In this document: positions 50,815 to 61,800 of the stretch, in pieces
How positions within the stretch are numbered: the stretch's first letter is position 1
Layout: every line of letters starts with the position of its first letter
Assembly: GCF_024170005.1 (NCBI RefSeq)
Contig: NZ_JALJXJ010000016.1
Coordinates: 124,001-188,000, forward strand
DNA: 64,000 bases
Reading direction: 5' to 3'
From: Azospirillum lipoferum
GTDB lineage: Bacteria; Pseudomonadota; Alphaproteobacteria; Azospirillales; Azospirillaceae
Made by a program: the position numbers and the translations under genes
The notes under the pieces: generated by a model
Database searches by the model: none
The model's input: the letters and a program-made list of their open reading frames with translations, nothing else
Told to the model about the DNA's origin: nothing

Positions 50815-51330
50815 TCATCCCACGATCTTCCACGACCCGTCGGGCTGGCGGCAGGCGGTGCCGAAGGCCTGTTCGGTGCGGCCGCCGACGACGATGGTCT
50901 GCTGGAACTCGCGGCAGTAGGCACCAGAACCGTCATAGCCGTCCTTGACCGGCACGATGGTGCCCTGGTTGCCGGACTGCGGGTTGTTCCAGCTGATCCG
51001 CTGGCCGATGGGGGCGCTGTAGGCCTGATAGGCGGCGCGGTCGGCATATTGCTGGTCGGCACGGTCGAGCGAGGCGCCGATCTCACGGCCGGCGAAGGCG
51101 CCCAGCAGCGTGCCGATGCCGACTGCCACCAGCTTGCCCGAGCCGCCGCCGAAGCGCGAGCCGATCAGGCCGCCGGCGACGGCGCCGCCGACGGTGCCGA
51201 ACCCCTCCTTGGTGCCCATCGATCCGGTCTGGCAACCGGCCAGCGTGGTGGACAGCGCAAGCACCGCGACGGCGGCGGTGCGGGCGGCGATCCGGGGGAA
51301 GCGAAAATGGGCACGCATCGGAGGACTCAT
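50815..51330 (-). CDS. Glycine-zipper surface lipoprotein (17-kDa antigen / RT0821-Lpp0805 type)
   Basis: 171 residues. The N-terminal hydrophobic segment ends in the lipobox STTLAGC, so Cys lipidation and outer-membrane anchoring are likely. A glycine-zipper region follows (GFGTVGGAVAGGLIGSRFGG, LVAVGIGTLLGAFAGREIG). The C-terminal domain (ISWNNPQSGNQGTIVPVKDG, YCREFQQTIVVGGRTEQAFG) is the RT0821/Lpp0805-type surface domain. The role is structural or unknown. The ATG at 51330 was taken; 51318 is an alternative. Confidence 0.85.
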   Translation of the reverse strand: MSPPMRAHFRFPRIAARTAAVAVLALSTTLAGCQTGSMGTKEGFGTVGGAVAGGLIGSRFGGGSGKLVAVGIGTLLGAFAGREIGASLDRADQQYADRAAYQAYSAPIGQRISWNNPQSGNQGTIVPVKDGYDGSGAYCREFQQTIVVGGRTEQAFGTACRQPDGSWKIVG

Positions 51331-51356
51331 CTTTGTTCCGAGGATTGTTGCCCCGG

Positions 51357-52031
51357 TTATAGCGCAAGCGGTGCCGTTTGTGCAGCCGCCCTGTCCCGAT
51401 AGTGGGCGAGCAGCCGCGGGCAGAGCGCCTCCAGCTTCGCCTCCAGTTCCGAATCGCGCGGCTTGTCGCGGAAGCGCTCCGACACCGCCCTGCCCTGCAC
51501 GTTGCCGAAGGCGAATTCGATGCGGTCCATCAGAGCCGGCACATGCCGCCACAGGGCGCCGGCCAGCTCGTCGTGACGGCGGCGGTAGTCGTAGAAGCCC
51601 TCGTCCACCGGCCAGCCCAGCGCCGTCACCGCAGCCAGCACGGCCGGGTCGCGGGCGACGAAATCCTCGTAATGCACCACCGCGTCGAAACGGTCCGCCC
51701 GGCCGGCGAAGATCCCGTCGATCAGGGCGAACTTCTCGTCGATCAGGCCGGAATGGTTGCGGTAGGGCTTGGCCGACAGGCTGCGGTAAGTGTCGCGCGG
51801 GTCGCGCAGCAGCAGGACGGTGCGGTCGGGACGGAAACGGTCCTGGTGGACCTCCAGCGGATAGGCGGTGGTGACCACCGCCTTCACCACCATATCCAGG
51901 CCGGTCTCCACCCGCGGGGCGGCGTAGTTGTTGAGGATGTCGACCAGTGCCAGGCAATCCGGCCGCTGGGCCAGGAACAGGGTGAAGGCGGTCGCACCGC
52001 TCGACTGCATGCCGTAGACCAGGAGGCGCAT
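51357..52031 (-). CDS. Sulfotransferase-like P-loop protein
   Basis: 224 residues. LLVYGMQSSGATAFTLFLAQ is a PAPS-binding P-loop of sulfotransferase type (GMQSSGAT), and VLLLRDPRDTYRSLSAKPYR is the conserved 3'-phosphate-binding block with Arg and Ser. FDAVVHYEDFVARDPAVLAA is a third family motif. It would move sulfate from PAPS to a hydroxyl of a glycan or protein. It lies downstream of a 2OG oxygenase (26-base gap) in the operon next to the giant surface protein. Confidence 0.8.
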   Translation of the reverse strand: MRLLVYGMQSSGATAFTLFLAQRPDCLALVDILNNYAAPRVETGLDMVVKAVVTTAYPLEVHQDRFRPDRTVLLLRDPRDTYRSLSAKPYRNHSGLIDEKFALIDGIFAGRADRFDAVVHYEDFVARDPAVLAAVTALGWPVDEGFYDYRRRHDELAGALWRHVPALMDRIEFAFGNVQGRAVSERFRDKPRDSELEAKLEALCPRLLAHYRDRAAAQTAPLAL

Positions 52032-52057
52032 CGCTGGGAATTTCCTTAAAAGCTTGC

Positions 52058-52861
52058 TCAGGACGTCTGCGCCGCCTCCGGCCCCGCCCCCTGCCCTGCC
52101 GTCAGCCAATTCTCCTCGATCTCGGCGCTGACGAAGACGTACTGGCGGGTGTGCGGGGTGGGGTGGCGGAGGCCGACGCCGTGCAGGGCGTGGGCGCTCT
52201 GCGGGAAGATGACCATCTGGTTGGCGCGATAGGGGATGACGGCCACCCGTTCCACCGCACCCGCCGGCAGCTCGTAATGCTCCAGGCTGGCGATGCGGCC
52301 GTCCTTCCAGCGGAACAGCTCCAGGTCGCCGCCCTCGGCGTCGTCTTCCGGCCGGCGCAGGTAGTAGAGGCAGGTGAACAGCCGGTTCGGCGTGTCCAGA
52401 TGCGGCCCGCGCGAACGGGAGGCGGGGCCGGTGACCGGCGTGTTGATCTCCGCCCGCGCATCCATCAGGATCCGCGCCCGGTCAAAGCCGTCGCGCAGGA
52501 CCAGTCCCGTGCCGTGCCCGGTCAGGCTGCCGCCCAGCGCGTGCAGCAGTTCATCCGGCCAGTGGCCGCGGAACAGCGCCGCCACCTCGGCCAGCCATTC
52601 GGGGGAGCTGTGCAGGCGGACGAAGTCCTTCCACACCTGCGGCAGTTCCGGATGGTTCATGATCAGCGAGGCCGACAGCTGGTAGCGGCGGTTGCTGCCC
52701 GGTGGACGGCGCGGGTCGGCCCAGCCGATCTGGGCGAAGCTGGGAAAACCGGCGTTCAGCGCCCGGTGGGTCTCCTCGTCCAGAACGTCGGACAGGACGA
52801 CATGGGGAAAGGGATCGGTGCGGATGTCGGCCGGGCTGACGCCGGCAAGCAGCGAACGCAT
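52058..52861 (-). CDS. 2OG-Fe(II) oxygenase, prolyl 4-hydroxylase-like
   Basis: 267 residues. PFPHVVLSDVLDEETHRALN is the usual N-terminus; SRGPHLDTPNRLFTCLYYL has H-x-D, EGGDLELFRW is the middle block, and QMVIFPQSAHALHGVGLR then TRQYVFVSAEI has the distal His and Arg. These enzymes hydroxylate proteins or bound small molecules. The context (sulfotransferase, acetyltransferase, tail-collar protein, adhesin) hints at modification of a surface protein or its glycan. Confidence 0.83.
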   Translation of the reverse strand: MRSLLAGVSPADIRTDPFPHVVLSDVLDEETHRALNAGFPSFAQIGWADPRRPPGSNRRYQLSASLIMNHPELPQVWKDFVRLHSSPEWLAEVAALFRGHWPDELLHALGGSLTGHGTGLVLRDGFDRARILMDARAEINTPVTGPASRSRGPHLDTPNRLFTCLYYLRRPEDDAEGGDLELFRWKDGRIASLEHYELPAGAVERVAVIPYRANQMVIFPQSAHALHGVGLRHPTPHTRQYVFVSAEIEENWLTAGQGAGPEAAQTS

Positions 52862-52862
52862 C

Positions 52863-53492
52863 TCAGTTCCCGCCCTGCAGGGCACCCATGGCGCGGGCCT
52901 GGGCCTGCATGGCCATCATCTTCGTCATATGGGCCTGGGCCTGCGCCTCCACCTGGGCGGACAGGGTTTCCAGCGCCTCGGCCTCCGGATGGCCGGGGGG
53001 CAGCCAGCCCATGTGGAAATGGGGCGGCTCGTAGCCGGTGGTGCGGAACCCCAGCCGCTGGTAGACCTGCCGGCCGTTCGATCCGATGATCGGGGTGGAC
53101 AGCGTGATGCCCATCATCGGCCCGGTCGCCGCCATTTGCAGGCCGCGCAGGACGTCCGACCCGACGCCCTTGCCACGGGCGCGTTCCAGCACCTGCAATT
53201 CCGACACCCGCCAGTTCCGATAGCCGAGATCGACCACCACCCGGCCGACGCGGTCGCCGGCCTTTTCGACCACCAAGTCGACATGTTCGGGATAGATCGC
53301 CTCCTGCCCGGCCCGCATCGCCCGGTACTGCTGTTCGTACAGCGCGCGCAGGAAATCGGGGCTGCCCTGCGCCCAGGCCAGCCAGGGACGCGCCTCGATG
53401 AACAGATCCAGCAGGAAGGTTTCGTCGGCGGGCGTGGTGAAGCGGGCTGTCAGGTTGCCGGGGAAGGGGAAGGATCCGGAAAAGCCGGCCAT
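52863..53492 (-). CDS. GNAT acetyltransferase with Met/Gln/Ala-rich tail
   Basis: 209 residues. VVVDLGYRNWRVSELQVLER is beta-strand 4 of the GNAT fold and ARGKGVGSDVLRGLQ is the acetyl-CoA loop (RGKGVG, near-canonical Q/RxxGxG/A). STPIIGSNGRQVYQRLGFRT closes the domain. The tail (residues about 175-209) is an odd helix rich in Met, Gln and Ala. The ATG at 53492 has GGAGG 12 bases upstream. It follows DUF6916 and tail-collar genes, a recurring neighbourhood in proteobacteria as far as I recall. Confidence 0.8.
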   Translation of the reverse strand: MAGFSGSFPFPGNLTARFTTPADETFLLDLFIEARPWLAWAQGSPDFLRALYEQQYRAMRAGQEAIYPEHVDLVVEKAGDRVGRVVVDLGYRNWRVSELQVLERARGKGVGSDVLRGLQMAATGPMMGITLSTPIIGSNGRQVYQRLGFRTTGYEPPHFHMGWLPPGHPEAEALETLSAQVEAQAQAHMTKMMAMQAQARAMGALQGGN

Positions 53493-53559
53493 GGGTCGAC
53501 GCATCCTCCGCAAAGGAATGTCAGTTGGGTTGGAGGGGGGAAGGATAGGTTGGAAAGGA

Positions 53560-53614
53560 GGCCGCCGCCCCTCTCCCCCTGGAAGAATCCTTGGGAAAAG
53601 AAAGGACGGCGGCC
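53560..53614 (-). other. Inverted repeat between the DUF6916 and acetyltransferase genes
   Basis: GGCCGCCG (53560-53567) and CGGCGGCC (53607-53614) are perfectly complementary with a 39-base loop. On the minus strand a pyrimidine tract follows but no T run, so partial termination is possible but weakly supported. Confidence 0.35.
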
Positions 53615-53646
53615 GACCTTGGTTGGTTGGGCTTGGATCGCCAGAC

Positions 53647-53970
53647 TCAGTTGAACGAGATCTGGAAGACCGCCTGTTCCGACCCGCCGCCTTCCGGCAT
53701 GACCCGCTCCACATAGACCGGCCCGAAAGCCGGCATCTGCGGATGGGTGACGGTGAAGGACGCCCCGCTGAAGTGGGGCAGCCCGTCGGCCGGGCATTGC
53801 AGGAACAGGCTGAAGGCCGTGCGCGGACTGCCGGGCATGGTGGACCTGGGGTTTTCCGTGCAGGCCGTCAGCGTCGCCTCGATCTCCACCCCCTCCTCCG
53901 ACGTCATGGTGAAGACGCTGTTCAGGTGGGGGGGGAAGAGGCCGGCGGAGAGTTGGCTGAGGTCGGTCAT
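53647..53970 (-). CDS. DUF6916 family protein
   Basis: 107 residues, all beta by appearance. LSAGLFPPHLNSVFTMTSEE, ATLTACTENPRS, FSLFLQCPADGLPHFSGASF and TVTHPQMPAFGPVYVERVMP match the small DUF6916 proteins that follow tail-collar proteins. No catalytic residues are evident. It overlaps the tail-collar gene stop (ATGA, 53967-53972 region). It may be a structural partner of that protein; function unknown. Confidence 0.72.
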   Translation of the reverse strand: MTDLSQLSAGLFPPHLNSVFTMTSEEGVEIEATLTACTENPRSTMPGSPRTAFSLFLQCPADGLPHFSGASFTVTHPQMPAFGPVYVERVMPEGGGSEQAVFQISFN

Positions 53971-54707
53971 CAGTTGCGCATCGGATAGAGGCCCTGGATG
54001 GCGATGACGAAGTTCAGCGCCAGATAGGGCGATACGATGCTGAACGGCGCGCTGACGCCACCGGTGTTCGCGCCGACCGCGACGGTTCCGCCGCCGGTGC
54101 CGCCGCTGGCGGTCAGGGTGATCGGGCCGGACGCGCTGCCGCTGACCGAACCGGTGGCGGTGCCGGTGAAGGTTTGGGTCGGACCGATCGGAATATTCGC
54201 AGCACTCGTGGCGAAAATGTTCGCCTGGGCGCCGCCCTTCGTCAGAACGCTGTTGTTCGCCGGCGTGACGACACCACCGCCAGCCGTGTTGGCAATCGTC
54301 AGATCACCGGTCACCGTCGTCGGCAGGGTGACGGTGGTGCTGAACGGCAGGGAGGCCGTGCCGGTGATGGTGGAGGTGCCGCCGGTGCCGCCGGGGAAGA
54401 AGGTCGCGGGGTGGGTGTGGGGCGGCAGGTTGCTCGCGTTCAGGGCGGAGATGTAGCCGCCGCCGGTTTGGCCCATGTTCAGGATGGGAGCGCCGGTCAG
54501 CGTGCTCTGGCCCTGGCCTATCGGCATGCGGCCCTGGAGGTTCGGTAAATTGAAGGTGGTGGAGCCGTTGCCGCCATAAACGGTGCCGAGCAGGGAGTAA
54601 AGCGCGGCGTACTGCTGGAGGGGCATCTGCTGGCCGATGCAGCGGGCATAATCCGCCGGCGCCCAGGACCACGGAAGCATGAACACCATGCCGAGCATTT
54701 GATCCAT
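53970..54707 (-). CDS. Tail-collar (MdpB-like, microcystin-dependent protein) family protein
   Basis: 245 residues. MVFMLPWSWAPADYARCIGQ, MPLQQYAALYSLLGTVYGGN and GSTTFNLPNLQGRMPIGQG form the phage tail-collar domain. The long middle (residues about 85-210) is Thr/Gly/Ala/Ser-rich low complexity, like tail fibres, ending in LALNFVIAIQGLYPMRN. Relatives are called microcystin-dependent proteins. A cell-surface or fibre-like role is likely. It is divergent from the giant surface protein and heads a five-gene operon. Confidence 0.88.
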   Translation of the reverse strand: MDQMLGMVFMLPWSWAPADYARCIGQQMPLQQYAALYSLLGTVYGGNGSTTFNLPNLQGRMPIGQGQSTLTGAPILNMGQTGGGYISALNASNLPPHTHPATFFPGGTGGTSTITGTASLPFSTTVTLPTTVTGDLTIANTAGGGVVTPANNSVLTKGGAQANIFATSAANIPIGPTQTFTGTATGSVSGSASGPITLTASGGTGGGTVAVGANTGGVSAPFSIVSPYLALNFVIAIQGLYPMRN

Positions 54708-55844
54708 TGCAAATCCTCTCTTTCGAATATTTTTGTGCTTTGCACAATTAGCGGGAACCGTCCCAAGGGCCTCGCCTCGGCGGTTGTTGTTCTATATCAA
54801 CGCAATCTGCAGGAGTCGATATGCCGTCTCAATTTCTCTCAATATTTGTTTTTTTGTAATGAATTGCGAATATCGTACACGTATGGCATTGGCCGCGAAA
54901 CAACTTTTTCCCGCCAATAGCCCCACCTGTACGAAAGAAGTGGCCAAACCTACTGCGTCACAGTTGTGGCATGGGATGCATGGATGACCTGCAATGGCCG
55001 GCGGCAGAGTAGGGGGTTTTGTCCGGATTTTCTACCGGTATTGCGCACGGCGTACATTTATTTCTAGTGGAACGAAGAATATTTCAACAAAGCGTCATGA
55101 TTCGTGCGCCTCCGCCCAGTGCCATCTGGAGTCTTGCCGCGCCCCGGCAAGGCAATCGCATTTTAAAGATAGAGTCCTCCGATGGAAGACTGTGGTCTGA
55201 AACTTTGAAAAATCGCCACCAACCGCCGCGGGCCCGCTTCCGGGGATCGCAGGAAGCCTGCCGGCCCTGAACTCTTCCTTCGCCGGTAAATGGCGGGAAA
55301 AGGGAAGAATCAGAGCCCCGGAAGGATCGGACCACTTTTCCGATCAGAGGCTGCCTGAATCGGCTCGAAGCCCCTCTCTTCCATGGCTTCTGCCTTGAAG
55401 GCCGCTGTTTTTCTGAAACTAAAAGCCCCCTGAGGCCGGGTTTCCGTCTTTTCGGAAAGATCGCTGATAAAAATCAGGACTTCCGAAGAGTTTTTCAAGA
55501 AAATACATATAGGAATATGCATCCCTTCATGCCCTCCCCGTCCTGCTCCCTGTAAGCCGACGATCCGCAGGCAAAACTTTATTAACTGTTCTTCCCCAAA
55601 ATCGGCACGGTCGTGCAAAAGTCCGGCCCCGCTCCCGCATGGGGGTAAGACGCGCCGACCGCCTTGCGCTCTCCGCTGAGGTTTTCGCGCGGCTTATCGT
55701 TCTATAGTTGCGATGTCTCAGGAATAACATTCCAGCCTGTGCTACAATTGGGCACATATTCGCATGTTGCGGATGGTGGGTTTCTTTTTTAGAAATCTCC
55801 GGTTGGTTTGGATTCCCCTTTTCGGTCTGCTGGCGGGTGTGGCG
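54708..55844. other. 1.1-kb AT-richer intergenic region between the tail-collar operon and the giant surface protein
   Basis: No gene that I can support lies here; the short frames have no ribosome sites or family features. It holds a 7-bp hairpin (55325-55345, GATCGGA/TCCGATC) and a plus-strand terminator (55448-55495). TACAAT at 55743-55748 could be a -10 for the surface gene, but no -35 partner is clear. Confidence 0.6.
55448..55495 (+). terminator. Plus-strand terminator in the leader of the giant surface gene
   Basis: A 10-bp outer stem (55448-55457 with 55481-55490, one G-U) encloses a CTGAT/ATCAG inner stem (55464-55468, 55473-55477) with an AAAA loop, followed by five T (55491-55495). 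No plus-strand gene lies upstream, so it ends a leader or a small RNA. Confidence 0.65.
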
Positions 55845-58800
55845 ATGAAGTCCAGGTTCACACGGGTGAAGGGTTCGGCGAAGACCGGCGCGAAGACGGA
55901 GGCACAAGCGGTGCAGAAGCCGTCCGCCCGTCCGCCGCTGGCCTATGCGCTGGAACCGCGCTTCATGTTCGACGCGGCTGGTGCGGCCACCGCCGATCCG
56001 AACGCGGCGACCGACCATAGCGCCGACCCCGCCGCCGCCAGCCACGACACCACCGACCACAGCGCCGACCAATGGCAAGCCCAGGCGGTGGCGGATGCCT
56101 CGCCCGCGACCGCCTCGCCCGCACCGGTGGAGGTGCGCGCCGCCGACCCGACGCAGAACGGTGGGCGGAAAGAGGTCGTTTTCATCGAAACCAACGTCAC
56201 CGATTACCAGACGCTGGTGGATGGGGTGAAGGCGGGTGTCGAGGTGGTGCTGCTGGACAGCACCAAGGACGGCCTGTCCCAGATGGCAGAATGGGCAAGG
56301 ACCCACAGCGGTTACGATGCGATTCACATCGTCAGCCATGGCGCCGAGGGAGAAATCAACCTTGGTTCGTTGACACTCGACACAGCAACAGCTACCGCCC
56401 GTGCAACTGATCTTGCCACGTTAGGGCGTGCTTTGACTGATAGTGGCGATATGCTGCTTTACGGATGCGATGTTGCAACCGGCATTGGACAGAGTTTCAT
56501 ATCCACTGTTTCTACATTGACGAGCGCAGATGTTGCCGCATCGACGGATCCCACAGGCTCCGCTGACCTGGGTGGCAACTGGGTCTTGGAAAGTCAGAAG
56601 GGAGACATTGAGTCTAATGTTGCAGTCAACCGTGAGGTAACTGAAGCTTATAATCACATTCTTCTTACGCAATTTGATTTTGGAACCAGCACTTCAGATG
56701 TAAGCGGAGACCAAACAACCGCAATAAGCCAAACTGTATCTGGAGATACTATCACGGTAACTGTTGCTGGGCAATCAGATTCGAACGGATCCCCTATTGT
56801 ATCTTTGGTTGATGCAACAAATTACAATAATGCAACAAATTTTTCAGGGAAAATTATTGAGGGGTATTATGGTTATGTGGAGAGCTATACGATCACAGCG
56901 GGGGTTGGATATACTTTTGATTTTAGTGGAATGACGATTATTGATCAGGAAGCAGGTTCTCTGGATATTGTATACACAACCAACAAAGGAACTTTCGAGC
57001 AAACCGTTGCATTTGACAATCATGGAAGCGTCTTAACTCCAAGCGACCCCAATCTTATAGGCGTTCAATACGTAACCATAACCAAAAAGAATGGTGGCGG
57101 GCTTTATCTTGCAATTGACAATATAAATCTTGACAATATTACTCCGCCTCCCGTTGGCACTGCTCCGAGCCTGACCGGCACAGGGGCCACGACGACCTAT
57201 ACCGAAAACGGTGCGGCGGTCAGCCTGTTCAGCAGCGTGACCGCCAGCGTGGGCGCAGATCCTACGGACAGCGGACAAACCTTTACCGGCATGACCCTGA
57301 CCGTCACCAATGTGACGGACAGCACCGAATATTTGAAGATCGGCGGCGTGGACGTGGCGCTGAATGCCGGCACAACGACCCTGACCGGCCTCGGTGCTTC
57401 GGGCGATGCCACCGCCACGGTGACCAGGAGCGGCAACACGGCGACGGTGGCGGTCACCGGGCTCAGCCGGACCGAAGCCCAGATGGGAACGCTGATCGGC
57501 GGCATCACCTATCGTAACAGCAGCGAAACGCCGACGGGGTCCAGCACCCGCACCGTCACCGTCACCAGCGTCAAGGATTCCGGCAATATATCCGCCACCC
57601 CGGCGCTGGGGGCGGCCACCGTCACCGTCAATCCGGTTGCCGACGTCACCAGCGTGTCGATTGCCAACGGCAGCCACAGCGGCACCTATCATCTGGGCGA
57701 GAACATCGACGTCACCGTCACCTTCGATCAGGCGGTCGACGTCACGGGGACGCCGACGCTGGCGCTGGATGTCGGCGGCACCACCCGGTCGGCCACCTAT
57801 CTCAGCGGCACCGGCACCAGCACCCTGACCTTCCGCTACACCGTCCAGGCCGGCGATACCGATGCGAACGGCGTGGATGCCACCGCCAACGGCATCACCG
57901 GGACCATCAAGGACAAGACGGGGTCGAGCGACGGCACCGCCGACAGCGCCACCGTGACCTATTCGCTGGTCAACAACAGCAGCGCCAAGGTCGACAGCAG
58001 CCCGACCACCACCGTCTCCACCGTGGCGTTCTCGGCCGACACCGGCACCAGCAGCACCGACTTCATCACCAAGACCGCGGCCCAGACCGTCAGCGGCACG
58101 CTGAGCGCCAATCTGGCCACCGGCGAATCGGTCGAGGTGTCGCTCGACAACGGCTCGACCTGGACGACGGCGACCGCTTCGGTCGGTTCCAGCAGCTGGA
58201 GCCTGTCCGGGGTGACGCTGACCGGCAGCAGCACGCTGAAGGCACGGGTGACCAACAGCGGGGGCAGCAGCACGGCGCTGTCCCAGGCCTATACGCTGGA
58301 TACCACCGCGCCGACCGCGACCGCGACGGTGCAGGGGATGGACCAGGACACCGGCCCCCTCGACTACGACTACATCACCAATGTCGCCAGCCAGATGGTG
58401 AGCGGCATCTTCACCGGCACGCTGGGCGCCGGGGAGACCATCCAGGTGTCGGCCGACGGCGGCACCACCTGGGTTTCCGCCACCATCAGCAGCAACACCT
58501 GGACGGCGTCCGGCGTCACGCTGAGCGCCGGCACCCACACGCTGGACATCCGAACGGTCGACACCGCCGGCAACGTCACCACCGGCACCGGCCACAGCTA
58601 CACCCTCGATTCCACCGCGCCGACCGCGTCGCTCACGGCCAGCAACGTCACGACGACCGGCGGCACGACCCATACCTTCACGGTCACCTACAGCGATGCG
58701 GTGGGGATGGACACGTCGTCCTACACCAACGGCGACGTGAGGATCACCGGACCGAACAGCTTCAGCGTCACCGCAACCAAGGTCTCGGTCTCCGGCAACA

Positions 58801-61800
58801 CCGTCACCTACCAGTTCACGGCGCCCGGCGGAACCTGGGACGCCGGCGACGCCGGGACCTACACCGTCAGCATGGTGGCGAGCCAGGTCAAGGACTTGGC
58901 CGACAACGCCGTCGCCGCCGGCTCCCTGGGCACCTTCACGATGAGCCCCAACTCCGCCCCGGTCATCGGCAACCTGAACACCGACAGCGTCGGCTGGGCC
59001 GGTGTCGGCGGCACGGTGACGCTGGACACCGGCACCGCCGTCACCGTGTCGGATACCGAGAACGACGGCGCCACCACCTGGAACGGCGCCAGCCTGACCG
59101 TGCAGCGGTCGGCCACCAGCGGCACCAGCAACGGCGCCTGGTCGGCCGACGTCTTCGGCCTGGGCAGCAGCTATACCGTCACCGGCACCACGTCCGGCAC
59201 CATTTCCGACGGCGGCACGCAGTTCGCGACCTACACCAACAACGGCAACGGCACGCTGACCGTCACCTTCGACGGTAACGCCACCGCGGCGCGCATCGCC
59301 ACGCTAATGAGCGGCATCACCTACCGCAACGACACCCCGGCCGGCGACGCAACGATCCGCTTCACCCTGAACGACGGCCACGGCGCCAGCAGCACGGCCG
59401 ACGTGAAGGTGGCGACCAACTACATCTACGTCACCGGCACCGGCGACGGCAGCACCGTCGACGTGACCGACGGCAGCGTCGGCCTGCGCGAGGCGGTCGC
59501 CATCGCCAACGGACAGGCCGGCACCCAGACCATCGTCTTCGGCAGCGGGCTGGCCAACGGCAGCATCACGCTGGGTTCCAACCTGGCGATCGGCGAGAAC
59601 ATCACCTTCGACGCCGACGCGGCCAGCGGCCTGACCATCGGCGGCAGCACCATCACCGTCGCGTCCGGCACCACCCTGACGCTGACCAACGATACCGGCC
59701 ACACGCTGGCCATCACCAGCCAGATCACCGGCAGCGGCGGCGTCACCAAGAGCGGCGCCGGCACCCTGACGCTGAGCGGCGGCAACGACTATACAGGCGC
59801 CACCAGCATCGGCGGCGGCACGCTGACGGCCAACGGTGGCATCGGCGACAGCAGCGCCGTCACCGTGTCCAACGGCGCCACGCTGAACCTGTCCGGCAGC
59901 GAGACCATCGGGTCGCTGACCGGCAGCGGCGACGTCACGCTGGGCAGCAGCACGCTGACCGCCGGCGGCGACGGCAGCAGCACGAGCTTCGACGGCATCA
60001 TCAGCGGCACCGGCGGCCTGACCAAGGCCGGCAGCGGCACGCTCACCCTGACCGGCACCAACAGCTACATCGGCACCACCACCGTCAGCGCCGGCACGCT
60101 GGAACTGAACAGCAGCGCCGGCACTGCGCTGTCCGACAGCAGCGCCGTGACCCTGTCCGGCGGCACGCTGACCCTGTCATCGGCGACCGAGACCATCGGC
60201 ACGCTGAGCGGGGCCAGCGGCACGCTGGCGCTGGGGGGCAATGCCCTGACCATCAGCCAGGCGAGCAACGCGACCTTCAGCGGCGCCATCACCGGCACCT
60301 CATCGGGCAGCCTGACGCTGAACGCCGCCATCAACAGCACGAGCCTGACGCTGGACGGCACCACCAACAGCACCGGCTTCGCCGGCGGCATTACCGTCAC
60401 CAAAGGCTGGCTGCAGGTGTCCGCCGACAGCAACCTGGGCGCCGGCACCGTCACCCTGAACGGCGGCACCCTGCGGCTGAGCGGCACCGTCGGCACCATC
60501 GACAACACCGTCGCCATCGGCAGCAGCGGCGGCACGATCAGCGTCGCCCCCAGCGGCAGCGCCACCCTTTCCGGTGCCATCAGCGGATCGGGCACCCTGA
60601 TCAAGGCCGCGTCCGGCGACCTGACCCTGTCCGGCAACAACAGCAGCTTCAGCGGCACCTTCACCATCAACGCCGGCACCGTGACGGTCAGCAACGCCAA
60701 CGCGCTGGGCGACACCACCGGCGGCACCACGGTGGCCAGCAACGCCGCCCTGGCCCTGTCGGGCGGCATCACCATCGCGGAAAACCTGACCCTGTCGGGC
60801 ACCGGCGTTTCGTCGGGCGGCGCGCTGATCAGCGCCAGCGGCACCAACACGGTCAGCGGCACGGTCACGCTGAACGCCGACACCACCGTCACCACCACCA
60901 GCGGCCTGACCCTGTCGGGCGTGGTCAGCGGCAGCTATGCCCTGACCAAGGGCGGGTCGAACAGCCTGACCCTGTCAGGCAGCAACAGCTACACCGGCGC
61001 CACCACCGTCAGCGCCGGCACCCTGGTCGCCGGCAGCAACAACGCGCTGGGCACCACCGCGGCCGGCACCACCGTGTCCAGCGGCGCCACCCTGGCCGTC
61101 GCCAACGGCGTCACGCTGGCCGAAGACCTGACCGTCTCCGGCACCGGCGTGTCGTCGGCCGGCGCGTTGCAGGTCACCAGCGGCAGTGCGACCGTCAGCG
61201 GCGCCATCGCCATGGCCGCCGACACCACCATCGGCGTGTCCGGCACCGGCCTGACCATCAGCGGCACGATCGGCGGCAACAATGCCCTGACCAAGACCGG
61301 CAGCGGAATGCTGACCCTGTCGGCCGACAACAGCTATACCGGCGCCACCACCGTCGGCGCGGGCGTCCTGTACATCACCCATGCCAACGCGCTGGGCACG
61401 ACCGCCGCCGGCACCAGCATCGCCAGCGGCGCCACCCTGCGTATCGGCGACGGCCTGAGCATCGCCGAGAACCTGACGATCAGCGGCATCGGCGTGTCGT
61501 CCGGAATCGGTGCGGTGAAGGTCAACGGCGGAACGGCCACCATCACCGGCACCGTCACCCTGGCGGCGGACGCCGACATCGGCTCCTACAACAGCGGGGA
61601 CACGCTGACGATCAGCGGCACGGTATCCGGTGCCTTCAACCTGACCAAGGTCGGCGCCGGCACAGTGGAGTTAAGCGCAACCAACAGCTACACCGGCACC
61701 ACCACCGTCAGCGCCGGCACCCTGTCGATCGCCAGTTCCGGCAACATCAGCAGCGCCGGCATCACGCTGAACGGCGGCACGCTGGCGGTGACCGGCAGCG

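Noticed and set aside
54994-55618. Short frames in the spacer before the giant surface gene
   Set aside because: They have no ribosome site or similarity, and composition is not coding-like.
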